This document shows, one piece after another, positions 1 to 6,962 of a stretch of 12,829 bases of DNA. Position numbers and translations under genes: made by a program. Source of the DNA: Verrucomicrobiota bacterium (GTDB lineage: Bacteria > Verrucomicrobiota > Kiritimatiellia > CAIQIC01 > Lenti-01); the NCBI GenBank assembly GCA_022709625.1, contig JAKLIL010000012.1:1-12829 (forward strand). The letters run 5' to 3'. The stretch's first letter is position 1. Every line of letters begins with the position of its first letter. The notes below the pieces were generated by a model, which was given only the letters and a program-made list of their open reading frames with translations, was not told the DNA's origin and made no database searches.

Positions 1-170
1 CGAAACCCCTCGTGGGCCAACGTGATGTCCGCCCGAAAGGCCTGGGCCGTCTTGGCCAGCAGAAACGCCTCGCGAATCCCCACCCCGTGCGGGCAGGCGA
101 ACGCCCGGCAACTTTCTCCCGGGCAGGCGGTGGCCGATTCTTCCTCCGCCGGGCATGCGTTCTTTTCCAT
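1..170 (-). CDS. HPr-like phosphocarrier-fold protein without the active-site histidine (3' end outside window)
   Basis: The ORF starts at ATG 168-170 and runs off the left edge, so only 56 codons are visible. Residues 28-56 align without a gap to the first part of HPr, the PTS phosphocarrier: a glycine-led loop, an amphipathic helix (residues 34-45, AFLLAKTAQAFR), then the strand ADITL and the turn HEG. In HPr the loop reads G-(I/L)-H-x-R-P-A with the phosphorylated His15. Here it reads GVGIREA, so His is Gly and the following Pro is Glu, while Arg is kept. Phosphotransfer from enzyme I is therefore not expected; the closest known parallel is Crh of Bacillus, which has Gln there and acts only as a regulator. 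The 27 residues before the fold are unusual for HPr, with cysteines at 6, 16, 21 and 26. The Ser46-equivalent region lies off the window. The gene follows the response regulator on the same strand after 114 bp and may be co-transcribed. No strong Shine-Dalgarno is seen. Confidence 0.72.
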   Translation of the reverse strand, partial: MEKNACPAEEESATACPGESCRAFACPHGVGIREAFLLAKTAQAFRADITLAHEGF

Positions 171-200
171 AAACGGAACGGAACCTAGTCCAACCGCCGG

Positions 201-234
201 CCCTAAAACCATCATGGAAAACAAGGTTTTGGGG
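201..234 (-). other. Stem-loop between response regulator and HPr-like gene
   Basis: CCCTAAAACC (201-210) can pair with GGTTTTGGGG (225-234), giving a 10-bp stem with one G-T wobble and a 14-nt loop. It lies 51 nt past the response-regulator stop and about 30 nt before the HPr-like start. There is no U-run after it on the minus strand, so it is not a typical intrinsic terminator. It could be an RNA-processing or attenuation element, or an operator. Confidence 0.4.
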
Positions 235-246
235 TCATGGAAAACA
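212..246. repeat. 12-bp direct repeat (two copies) upstream of HPr-like gene
   Basis: TCATGGAAAACA occurs exactly at 212-223 and again at 235-246, 23 bp apart start to start. The first copy sits mostly in the loop of the stem-loop at 201-234. Two identical A-rich 12-mers in a GC-rich spacer before a gene suggest a tandem regulator site. Binding is inference only. Confidence 0.45.
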
Positions 247-284
247 GGAGGCGCCCAGCCGCGACCAGGCGGCGGCCCCGGACC

Positions 285-965
285 TCAGGCCCGCGTTTCT
301 TCGGCGAGGAAGCGGGTCGCCGCGGCCACGAGTTCCGTCGCGCTGCGCAGTTTGAGCTTGAGCTTGATGCCGGCGCGGTGGGTATCGATGGTGCTGGGCG
401 CCACGCGCAGTTTGGCGGCGATCTGGCGGGTACCGAAGCCGGAGCCGAGCAGCCGGAACACGTCGAGTTCCCGGCCGCTGAGCCGATCGGCCGGCGAACC
501 GGAACAGGTTTTCTTGCGGCGGGGCGGCGGGCCGACCAGGCGGCTCACGATTTCGTCGCTCAAGGCCAGATGGCCGGCCAGCACCTTGCGCAAGGCGGCC
601 ACCACGCGGGCCACGGGTTCGTGTTTCATCACGTAGCCCCGCGCGCCGGCGCGCACGGCGCGTTCGGCGTAGAGGTTCTCGTGGTGCATCGAAAGCACCA
701 GCAGGGGCAGTTCGGGGCGGCGGACATGGATGTCGTGGATCAAATCCAGTCCGTTGCCGTCTTCCAGGGTCAGATCCACGATCGCCGCGTCGGGCTTGGC
801 GGCGGCCACGGCGGCCAGCGCCCCGCGGAAATCTTCGGCTTCGCCGCACACCGCGAGGTCCGCCTGCTGGTCGATGATCTTGGCCAATCCGTTGCGCAAC
901 AGTGGATGGTCGTCGACAATCAGGATTCTGCGCTTGCGGAGGCCCAAGACGGATTTGGATTTCAC
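285..965 (-). CDS. NarL/FixJ-family response regulator (receiver + LuxR-type HTH)
   Basis: This is a 226-residue DNA-binding response regulator, a usual length for the family, and acts in the cytoplasm. The receiver (about 13-130) has the acidic pair Asp18-Asp19 (LIVDDHP), phosphoacceptor Asp64 (AIVDLTL), switch Ser92 (LVLSMH) and Lys114 (YVMKHE), so the full phosphorylation site is intact. A linker rich in Pro and Arg (145-153) leads to the LuxR/GerE helix-turn-helix (about 160-217): LSGRELDVFRLLGSG, then IAAKLRVAPSTIDTH and a helix ending SATELV. I chose the GTG at 963-965 because it overlaps the kinase stop as GTGA and has a good AAGGAG 8 nt upstream, inside the kinase gene; the frame also continues upstream to an ATG at 1043, which would read through the kinase 3' end. 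The cognate partner is almost certainly the kinase just upstream. Targets are unknown; the divergent SGNH gene, the HPr-like gene and the operon itself are the nearest candidates. Confidence 0.95.
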   Translation of the reverse strand: MKSKSVLGLRKRRILIVDDHPLLRNGLAKIIDQQADLAVCGEAEDFRGALAAVAAAKPDAAIVDLTLEDGNGLDLIHDIHVRRPELPLLVLSMHHENLYAERAVRAGARGYVMKHEPVARVVAALRKVLAGHLALSDEIVSRLVGPPPRRKKTCSGSPADRLSGRELDVFRLLGSGFGTRQIAAKLRVAPSTIDTHRAGIKLKLKLRSATELVAAATRFLAEETRA

Positions 966-3664
966 GGTTTCGGCTCCTTGCCTGCGGAAGCGGGAATCAA
1001 GCAATTCACGACGGTGCCCCGGCCGCGGGCGCTGTCGATCCAAAACATGGCGCCGATCATATCGGCCCGGTAGCGCATGATGTCGAGCCCCATGCCGGCG
1101 GCCTTGCCGTTCTTCGCGGAGATTCCGCGGCCCGTGTCCCGCACGGCGAGCAGCAGCCCGTTCGCCTTGCTGGCGAGGCGAATGGCGATCTGCTTGGTCC
1201 GGCTGTGTTTGGCGGCGTTGGTGGCCGCTTCCTGCGCGATGCGGTACAACTGGCTGGCCGTGTTCACGTCATCCAGTTCGATGTTGTCCGCGCCCGCATA
1301 TCGGCAGGGAACTTTGAATAGCCGCTGGACGTCCATGGCCAGTTCCCGCAGGGCCTCCGCGAGGCCTTGCCGTTTCAGATCCAGCGGGAGGAGGTTGTGG
1401 GACAGGGCGTGCGCCTCGCCGGCGGTCCTGTCGATCAGCCGGGCAATTTTCCCCAATTCCGCGGCGGCGGGCCGTTTGGCGCGGGCGCAATCGGCGTGCA
1501 CAGCCTCGACCATGTAGCGGATGGCCGTGAGCGACTGGCCCAAGCCGTCGTGCAGGTCGCGGCCGATCCGCTGGCGTTCCGCCTCGCCGGCGTTCAAGAG
1601 CGCCTCTTCCAGCCGCCGATGTTCGGTGACGTCGCGCGTGACGCCCACGGTGCGGAGGGCATGGCCCGGCCCGGCGTGGATCGTGGCCATGGAGGCTTCG
1701 ATCCAGCGAATCGAGCCGTCCGGCCAACGCAGGCGATAGCTGATCGTGTCCGCCGCGCCGGGGGGAATCGGAAACCGGAAATACCGGCGAACCCGCTCCC
1801 GGTCCTCCGGATGGATGGCGGCGAACCACCGGCGCACCAAGGTGGCGGGTTTCCCGACCGGCCGGTTCCAGATCCGTTCGAACGCGGGATTGACGTAGAG
1901 CAGCTTCCTGGTCTTGACGTCGCCCAACCAGAACCCGTCCTGGATGTTTTGCGCCATCTGGCGAAACTGCTCTTCGCGCCGGGCCAGTTCCAGCCGCGAG
2001 GTCTCCAACTCGGCCGTGCGCGCGGCCACCCGTTCTTCCAGCTTATCGTGCGCCTCCCGCAGGGCCTGTTCCGCCCGCTTGCGCGCGGTAATGTTGCGAA
2101 TGACGGCGCAGATGCCCGCCGGCCGGCCATCCTTGTCCCGCATCAGGGTACCGCGAATCTCGACGGACACCAGGGTCCCGTCTTTGCGGCGGTATTCCTT
2201 TTCGGTAACATTGCCAAAGCCGCGCCGGCGCACTTGCCGTATGGCCGCATCGTCAATCCGGCGCCAGCGCGCAGGCGTGATCTTCGAATAGGGCAACCCC
2301 CGCAACTCCTCCTTGGAATATCCCAGCAGGATTTCAAAGGCCGGATTCCATTCCTGCAGCCGGCCATGCATATCCGTGATGGCGATGGCATCCTGCATGC
2401 TTTCGATCAACACCCGGTATTTGGCTTCCGACTGGCGCAGCGCCTCCTCGGCGCGCTTCCGTGCGGAAATATCGCTGACCAGCCCCCAAATCCCCGTCGG
2501 CCGGCCGGAGTCGTCGCGCATCAAATAGGTGCGAACCGCAATCGGGAAGATCGTCCCGTCTTTGCGGACGTATTCCTTCTCGAACAAATCGGAGTAGCCG
2601 CGTGAAAAGACTTGTTCTTCCAGAATCTTCGCTTCCATGGCATGCCATGGGGGGGGCGTGATGGCCTGATAGGGCATGCCGCGCAGTTCTTCGGCGGAGT
2701 AGCCGGTCATGGTCTGGAAAGCCAGATTGGTTTCCAGGATGTGGCCCGCCAAGTTCCCTTGGGCAAAGCCCTCCCGCATGCTTTCGAACAAAAACCGGTA
2801 CCTGGCCTCCGACTGGCGCAGCGCTTCCTCAGCCTGCTTGCGGTCGGTGACGTCGATTTCCACGCCGTCCCAGACCACATGGCCGTTCAGCAGGCGCCGC
2901 GGCGCCGAATTGAACAAGCGCCAGCGGACGTCGCCCGCCGGCATCCGGAGGCGCACTTCCACGCGGAAGGACATCATCGTCTCAAGGGCGCGGGTTTCGA
3001 GTTCGGCCAGCCGCGCGCGGTCTTCTTCCAGCACCTGCCGGTAGACGATTCCGGAGTCCGCCATCATTTCCGCCGTCGCTACGCCGTGCAAAGACTCGAC
3101 TCCCTTGCTGAGATAGGTATAGCGGCGGGCGCGGCCGTCGACGCCGGAATCCAGCTGGTACACCATTCCGTCCGGCAGGTTGTCGTTGATGGCGCTCCGG
3201 GCCCGCTCGCTCTCCCTGAGCTCGTTCTCCGCACGGATGCGGGAGGTGATGTTGCGGACGAAGGCAACCAACCGGCCTTCGTCCGTCCGGAGATCGCCCT
3301 GGACGGCGATGGAAAGATCATACCATTGCTCCCCGTCCGGCATGGGCAGCGAATACACGGCGCCCCGATGGAATCCCTTTGCTGTTGCTTCCGCAATCGC
3401 GTGCCGAACAACGGTGGCAGCCGGTTCGGGCAGCATGTCGATCACCTTTTGTCCCATGAATCGCTGGGGGTCCAAAATGTAGAGGCTTTCGGGCTGCGGG
3501 GCGCGGTAATCGAGCACGCGGCCTTCGCCGTCCAGCAAGAACAGGAAATCGGGCACGGCTTGCAGAACGACCGAGAGGCGCGTACGCGCTTCCCGCAGGG
3601 GCAGGGCCGTCGGACCGGGCGCGGATGGATACGCCGCGGAATCGTTGGCGGGGGGCGCGCTCAT
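962..3664 (-). CDS. Soluble multi-PAS sensor histidine kinase (NarX/DegS-type HisKA_3)
   Basis: This 900-residue kinase should phosphorylate the regulator that follows it. Five PAS domains lie in tandem at about 30-140, 155-275, 285-400, 415-530 and 565-680, several ending in the signature D-(I/V)-(S/T)-x-R-(K/R)-x-A-E linker. A coiled segment (530-565) separates PAS4 and PAS5. The HisKA_3 dimerisation domain follows, with phosphoacceptor His705 in RQRIGRDLHDGLGQSL. The ATPase domain has the N box QEAATNAAKH (Asn816), G1 box DTGRG (843-847) and G2 box GMGL (857-860), so catalysis looks intact. No membrane segment is present, so the signal is cytoplasmic (redox, gas or small ligand; no cofactor residue can be assigned). 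PAS3 and PAS4 are close copies. I chose ATG 3662-3664 (MSAPPANDS) because a plausible promoter lies at 3789-3818. The frame stays open to an ATG at 3805, but the extra 47 residues do not look like protein. No strong Shine-Dalgarno is seen at 3664. Confidence 0.94.
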   Translation of the reverse strand: MSAPPANDSAAYPSAPGPTALPLREARTRLSVVLQAVPDFLFLLDGEGRVLDYRAPQPESLYILDPQRFMGQKVIDMLPEPAATVVRHAIAEATAKGFHRGAVYSLPMPDGEQWYDLSIAVQGDLRTDEGRLVAFVRNITSRIRAENELRESERARSAINDNLPDGMVYQLDSGVDGRARRYTYLSKGVESLHGVATAEMMADSGIVYRQVLEEDRARLAELETRALETMMSFRVEVRLRMPAGDVRWRLFNSAPRRLLNGHVVWDGVEIDVTDRKQAEEALRQSEARYRFLFESMREGFAQGNLAGHILETNLAFQTMTGYSAEELRGMPYQAITPPPWHAMEAKILEEQVFSRGYSDLFEKEYVRKDGTIFPIAVRTYLMRDDSGRPTGIWGLVSDISARKRAEEALRQSEAKYRVLIESMQDAIAITDMHGRLQEWNPAFEILLGYSKEELRGLPYSKITPARWRRIDDAAIRQVRRRGFGNVTEKEYRRKDGTLVSVEIRGTLMRDKDGRPAGICAVIRNITARKRAEQALREAHDKLEERVAARTAELETSRLELARREEQFRQMAQNIQDGFWLGDVKTRKLLYVNPAFERIWNRPVGKPATLVRRWFAAIHPEDRERVRRYFRFPIPPGAADTISYRLRWPDGSIRWIEASMATIHAGPGHALRTVGVTRDVTEHRRLEEALLNAGEAERQRIGRDLHDGLGQSLTAIRYMVEAVHADCARAKRPAAAELGKIARLIDRTAGEAHALSHNLLPLDLKRQGLAEALRELAMDVQRLFKVPCRYAGADNIELDDVNTASQLYRIAQEAATNAAKHSRTKQIAIRLASKANGLLLAVRDTGRGISAKNGKAAGMGLDIMRYRADMIGAMFWIDSARGRGTVVNCLIPASAGKEPKP
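974..979 (-). promoter_or_regulatory. Shine-Dalgarno for the response regulator, inside the kinase gene
   Basis: AAGGAG on the minus strand lies 8 nt before the GTG at 965, within the last kinase codons. It decides the GTG start and, with the GTGA overlap at 962-965, supports translational coupling of kinase and regulator. Confidence 0.75.
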
Positions 3665-3788
3665 AGTCGGCGGACGGCCCCGAATCCGGAGACAAACCAA
3701 GCGCGGCGCCCGTCCCGACGCCAGCGCAGCAACCCAGGCCGTTCCATCGTGCCATCCCATCCCATGCGGCGAATCACCTATATGTTGA

Positions 3789-3818
3789 ATTATGAGGAGC
3801 GCCACCGACCACTTTCAA
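3789..3818 (-). promoter_or_regulatory. Candidate sigma-70-type promoter for the kinase operon
   Basis: On the minus strand TTGAAA (3813-3818) and CATAAT (3789-3794) are separated by 18 bp. They match the -35 and -10 consensus at five of six and at least four of six positions. Transcription would begin near 3782, leaving a leader of about 118 nt before the ATG at 3664. It sits in the only AT-richer stretch of the divergent intergenic region. Confidence 0.5.
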
Positions 3819-3899
3819 GCAATTTCGCATCTCGGACGCCAAGGCCGGTTTTCTATAAGCATGTACCGCAACGCAGACGCGCCCCATGCGGGGCCGCGC

Positions 3900-3929
3900 T
3901 TTACAGTCTCCCCCGGCTTCCCCTATAGT
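3900..3929 (+). promoter_or_regulatory. Candidate promoter for the SGNH/TPR gene
   Basis: TTTACA (3900-3905) and TATAGT (3924-3929) are separated by 18 bp on the plus strand. Transcription would start near 3936, practically at the ATG at 3938. The mRNA would then be leaderless, or translation would start at the second in-frame ATG at 3962. A further start site upstream cannot be excluded. Confidence 0.4.
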
Positions 3930-3937
3930 CGGAACCC

Positions 3938-6244
3938 ATGCAGGACACGAAGCCGAGTTCCATGCGCTTCGAGCTTCCGGACTGGGCGGCTTTCCTCCTG
4001 CGCCTGGTCCGGCGCGTCGCCCTCGCCGTCTTGCTGGCGGCGGTCGTTTTCGCGGTTCTGGAGCTGGCAGCCCGCTACCTGTTCCCCGGCCGATCCACCC
4101 GGTTTCTGCTGGCAGGGGCATCCGACGGCCAACCGGCCTGGGTCGACAACCAGTTTTTCGCGTACCGGTTCTTCCCGGAACGCCTGGCCCACGCGCCGCT
4201 GCCGGTCGTAGCGCTCCAGACGCCGGCACCGGACACCTTGCGCATCTGCCTGATGGGCGGTTCCCAGGCGCTGGGCGCGCCGGATCCTTCCTTTGGCCTC
4301 GGCCGGCAGCTCGAACTCATGCTGGAGAGCCGCTATCCGCACCATCCCGTCGAAGTGGTCCAGATGGCGCTGGAAGGCGCCAATTCGCACGTCCTGCGCG
4401 AAGCCGCGCGGGATTTACAGTGGCTTCGGCCCCAAGCCGTGATCGTCCTGCTGGGCAACGAGGAGGCCGCCGGACCCTACGCGCCCGCCGCCGGGCTCGG
4501 CCGGCTCTACCGCCGGTTGGGCATCGCCCGGGCGCTGGCGATCTTTTCCCGTACCCGGCTGTCCCAGTTGGGCATGGCCGGCATCAACCGGCTCTTCCCG
4601 GCGCGGATCGACCTCGCCGCGTGGCGCAACCAGGAACCCATATCCCTGAAAGGCCGGCTGGAACCGGGCGATCCCCGGCTGCAAACCGTCTACCGTTCGT
4701 TCCGCCACAATCTCGCCGCGATCCTACGGGACGCCGCGCAGGCCGCTCCGGTGGTCGTGGCCTGCACGGTACCCGTCAACCTGCGGGACTGCGCGCCGTT
4801 CGCCACGGACTACCTGAAGGACGAAACCGCGGCCCAGCGGGTCCGCGAACTCCTGCGTGCCGCCGTGGCCGCCGAAACCGCCACGAACCAGCCCGAAGCG
4901 GCCCGTTTCTACGCGGAAGCCCTCCAGCTCCATCCCACCCACGCCGAAGCCTTGTTCCGCGCGGGACGGCTGGCGCTGCAGGCGAACCGCCCGGTCGAGG
5001 CCGCCAATTTCTTTGCGCGCGCCCGCGACGCGGATGCCCTGCGCCTCCGCGCCGATTCCCGCATCAACGACATCGTCCGCACATGCGCAGCGGCCGCCGC
5101 CGTCACGGTGTTCGACGCCGAGGACCTGTTCGCCAAAAGCTCACCGCACGGCATCCCCGGGCACGAACTGTTCCTGGACCACGTCCATTTCGCGTTCGCG
5201 GGCAACCATCTGCTGGCCGCCGCCCTGGTGGAGCGCCTCGAATTACTCCGCGCCTTCGAGCCGGAGCCGACCGGGATCGTGCCCGGCCCGGAGCAACTCG
5301 CGGACGAACTCCTCTACGCGCCCTGGGGCCGCGCGGCCGAACTGGCCACGGTCGTCGCCCAGCAGATCCGCCCGCCGTTCCAGCGGCAGCTCAACAACGC
5401 CGAAACCGTCGGCCGCCTCAACGCGGAACTCGCCAACTGGGAAACCCGCGTGGCGGCCATTTCGCCCTCCAACACCCAGGCGATCTTCTCCCGGCGCCAG
5501 GCCAGCCGGCCGCAGGACGCCTGGCTGGCGGCGCGGACCGCGCAGTATCTGCTCGGCGCGGACGATCCCGCGCGCGCCCAGGCCGCCGCGGAACGAGCCC
5601 ATCGCCGCTGGCCGCATCGGTTCGACGTCCGCGGCCTGCTGGCCTATGCCCGCGCCTGCCAAGGCGAAGATCCGGCCGCGGCCATCGCCTCCATCCGCGG
5701 CGCGGATCGCGATTGCGGCTATTTCGACGTCGCCCTCGCCATCGCCGTTGGCCAGGAGTTCCTCGGGCGCAAGCGCTATGCCGATGCCCGGCCCTGGCTC
5801 GAACACGCCGTGGCGCGCGACCCCTGGAATTCCGCCGCCGCGATCGCCCTTTCCCAGACCCTCCATCGGCTCGACGAAAGCCCCAAGGCCGTGGAAACGC
5901 TGCAGGCGGCCATCAAGCGCAATCCGCAGACCCCGCTGCTTTGGGAGGAACTCGCCGCGCTCTATTGCCTGCTCGGCGATTGGAAGATCGCCACGCAGTG
6001 CTTCCGGAAATCGGAGGAAATCGCCCCCTACCGCTACGAGCGGTTCCTGAAATGGGCCCAGGCCCTTTACAGCCTCAAGCAATACCGGCGCGCCCAGCGG
6101 CGGATCGCCGATTATCTCGCCGCGGTGCCCAACGACCCGGAAGCGCTGGCCCTGCAGGTCCAGATCCAAGCGAACCTGCCGCCGGAGACCTCGCCGGCGG
6201 AACCGGAGGACGAACAGCCCGTCCGCCGGTATCCTTGGGAGTAG
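3938..6244 (+). CDS. Membrane-anchored SGNH-hydrolase-like protein with internal and C-terminal TPRs
   Basis: The protein has 768 residues. A single hydrophobic helix (about 25-45) after an Arg-rich stretch anchors it with the rest probably in the periplasm. SGNH block I is RICLMGGSQALG with nucleophile candidate Ser109 (GGS in place of GDS); block III is LLGNEE (Gly173, Asn174); block V is LFLDHVHFAFAGNHLL with Asp414 and His417. So all four name-giving residues have candidates. Between blocks III and V lies a TPR-like helical hairpin pair (about 312-366, A-EAL-L-P-HAEALF-AGRLAL), and more TPRs fill about 525-740, ending with an acidic tail. SGNH enzymes with this layout usually de-acylate or transfer acyl groups on glycans; the exact substrate is unknown. 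The gene is divergent from the kinase operon and convergent, 7 bp apart, with a glycosyltransferase operon. The start at 3938 is the longest reading; an alternative is ATG 3962 (MRFELPDW), which keeps the anchor. The catalytic reading is inferred from motif order. Confidence 0.87.
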   Translation: MQDTKPSSMRFELPDWAAFLLRLVRRVALAVLLAAVVFAVLELAARYLFPGRSTRFLLAGASDGQPAWVDNQFFAYRFFPERLAHAPLPVVALQTPAPDTLRICLMGGSQALGAPDPSFGLGRQLELMLESRYPHHPVEVVQMALEGANSHVLREAARDLQWLRPQAVIVLLGNEEAAGPYAPAAGLGRLYRRLGIARALAIFSRTRLSQLGMAGINRLFPARIDLAAWRNQEPISLKGRLEPGDPRLQTVYRSFRHNLAAILRDAAQAAPVVVACTVPVNLRDCAPFATDYLKDETAAQRVRELLRAAVAAETATNQPEAARFYAEALQLHPTHAEALFRAGRLALQANRPVEAANFFARARDADALRLRADSRINDIVRTCAAAAAVTVFDAEDLFAKSSPHGIPGHELFLDHVHFAFAGNHLLAAALVERLELLRAFEPEPTGIVPGPEQLADELLYAPWGRAAELATVVAQQIRPPFQRQLNNAETVGRLNAELANWETRVAAISPSNTQAIFSRRQASRPQDAWLAARTAQYLLGADDPARAQAAAERAHRRWPHRFDVRGLLAYARACQGEDPAAAIASIRGADRDCGYFDVALAIAVGQEFLGRKRYADARPWLEHAVARDPWNSAAAIALSQTLHRLDESPKAVETLQAAIKRNPQTPLLWEELAALYCLLGDWKIATQCFRKSEEIAPYRYERFLKWAQALYSLKQYRRAQRRIADYLAAVPNDPEALALQVQIQANLPPETSPAEPEDEQPVRRYPWE

Positions 6245-6251
6245 CCCGCGG

Positions 6252-6962
6252 TCAGGCGGCGCCGACCGCGTGGCGCAGGCCCGTTTCCTTCGCCCGCCAC
6301 AGCACATAGGCGGTCATGGCGTAGGGCAGCAGGCAGAGCAGATAGGCTTCGCCCCGCAGCCGCGACAGGTGCCACAGAATCGTTTCCGTGCCGGCCGACA
6401 GGATGCCGGTGCGCCGGAACAGCCACGCCACCACGCCCACCGTGCACGCGCTCAGCCACAGCGTCACGATCAGGCCCGCCTGCGATTCCCGCCGCAGCGG
6501 CAAATCGTCGAGCCGGCGGGCGCATTCGCCCGCCAACCGGTTCAGCCCCGCCAGCAACGCCACGCTGGCGACGTAGTGCGCGGCTGCATTGGCGGCGAAA
6601 TAGAGGCGCAGCGGCACGGCGCCCCACCAGGCCAGAAACGGGGACAACGCCAGGCCGGCCAAAGCCAGCAGCGCCGCCAGGCGCACGCGCGCCGCCCAGC
6701 GCGGCGTGAGGTCGCCGCCGGTCGCCAGCAGGCCGAGGCCGCAACCGAGCGGCAGATAGCCGGCCAGCAGCCCCGCCACCATCCACCGCGCGGGCATGAA
6801 CGACATCAGCGCCATCGCATGGGCCGTGGACAACAGCGGCATGCTCCAGAACACGCACGAAAACCCGCGCGTAATCCGCAGCAGCCGCGGGGAGGCCAGG
6901 CCAGCGGGACCACCGCCGCCGGATACCGAAAGCCATTCGCGGTCCATTTCGTCCGGGGTCAT
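6252..6962 (-). CDS. Unrecognised six-helix integral membrane protein of the glycosyltransferase operon
   Basis: This 236-residue protein has no family I recognise. Hydrophobic segments lie at about 36-56, 60-80, 94-114, 118-141, 162-182 and 204-222, so it likely spans the inner membrane six times. The N-terminal 30 residues are polar with a glycine run. A loop with several Arg, Asp and Glu residues (143-160) separates the fourth and fifth helices. The start is ATG 6960-6962: it overlaps the TGA of the glycosyltransferase as ATGA and has AGGA at 6967-6970. A longer frame to 7067 lies inside the upstream gene and is rejected. It is the last gene of the minus-strand unit and ends 7 bp from the oppositely oriented SGNH gene. 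Coupling to two glycosyltransferases suggests a role in handling or exporting their product, but nothing in the sequence shows this directly. Confidence 0.85.
   Translation of the reverse strand: MTPDEMDREWLSVSGGGGPAGLASPRLLRITRGFSCVFWSMPLLSTAHAMALMSFMPARWMVAGLLAGYLPLGCGLGLLATGGDLTPRWAARVRLAALLALAGLALSPFLAWWGAVPLRLYFAANAAAHYVASVALLAGLNRLAGECARRLDDLPLRRESQAGLIVTLWLSACTVGVVAWLFRRTGILSAGTETILWHLSRLRGEAYLLCLLPYAMTAYVLWRAKETGLRHAVGAA

Noticed and set aside
201..234. Intrinsic terminator after the response regulator
   Set aside because: The stem is real but weak and no T-run follows it on the minus strand, so it is listed only as a stem-loop.
3665..3805. N-terminal extension of the kinase to an ATG at 3805
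   Set aside because: The 47 added residues do not resemble a PAS or membrane domain, and the extension would run over the candidate promoter at 3789-3818.
1367..3928. Long plus-strand frames opposite the kinase (1367-2605 and 2612-3928)
   Set aside because: They are antisense to PAS and kinase domains with strong motifs; no ribosome site or recognisable domain of their own.
3886..6309. An 807-codon plus-strand frame longer than the SGNH/TPR gene it overlaps
   Set aside because: Its product is low-complexity Arg/Pro/Gly-rich with no domain, and it covers the clearly coding SGNH/TPR frame. Long open shadow frames are expected in GC-rich genes.
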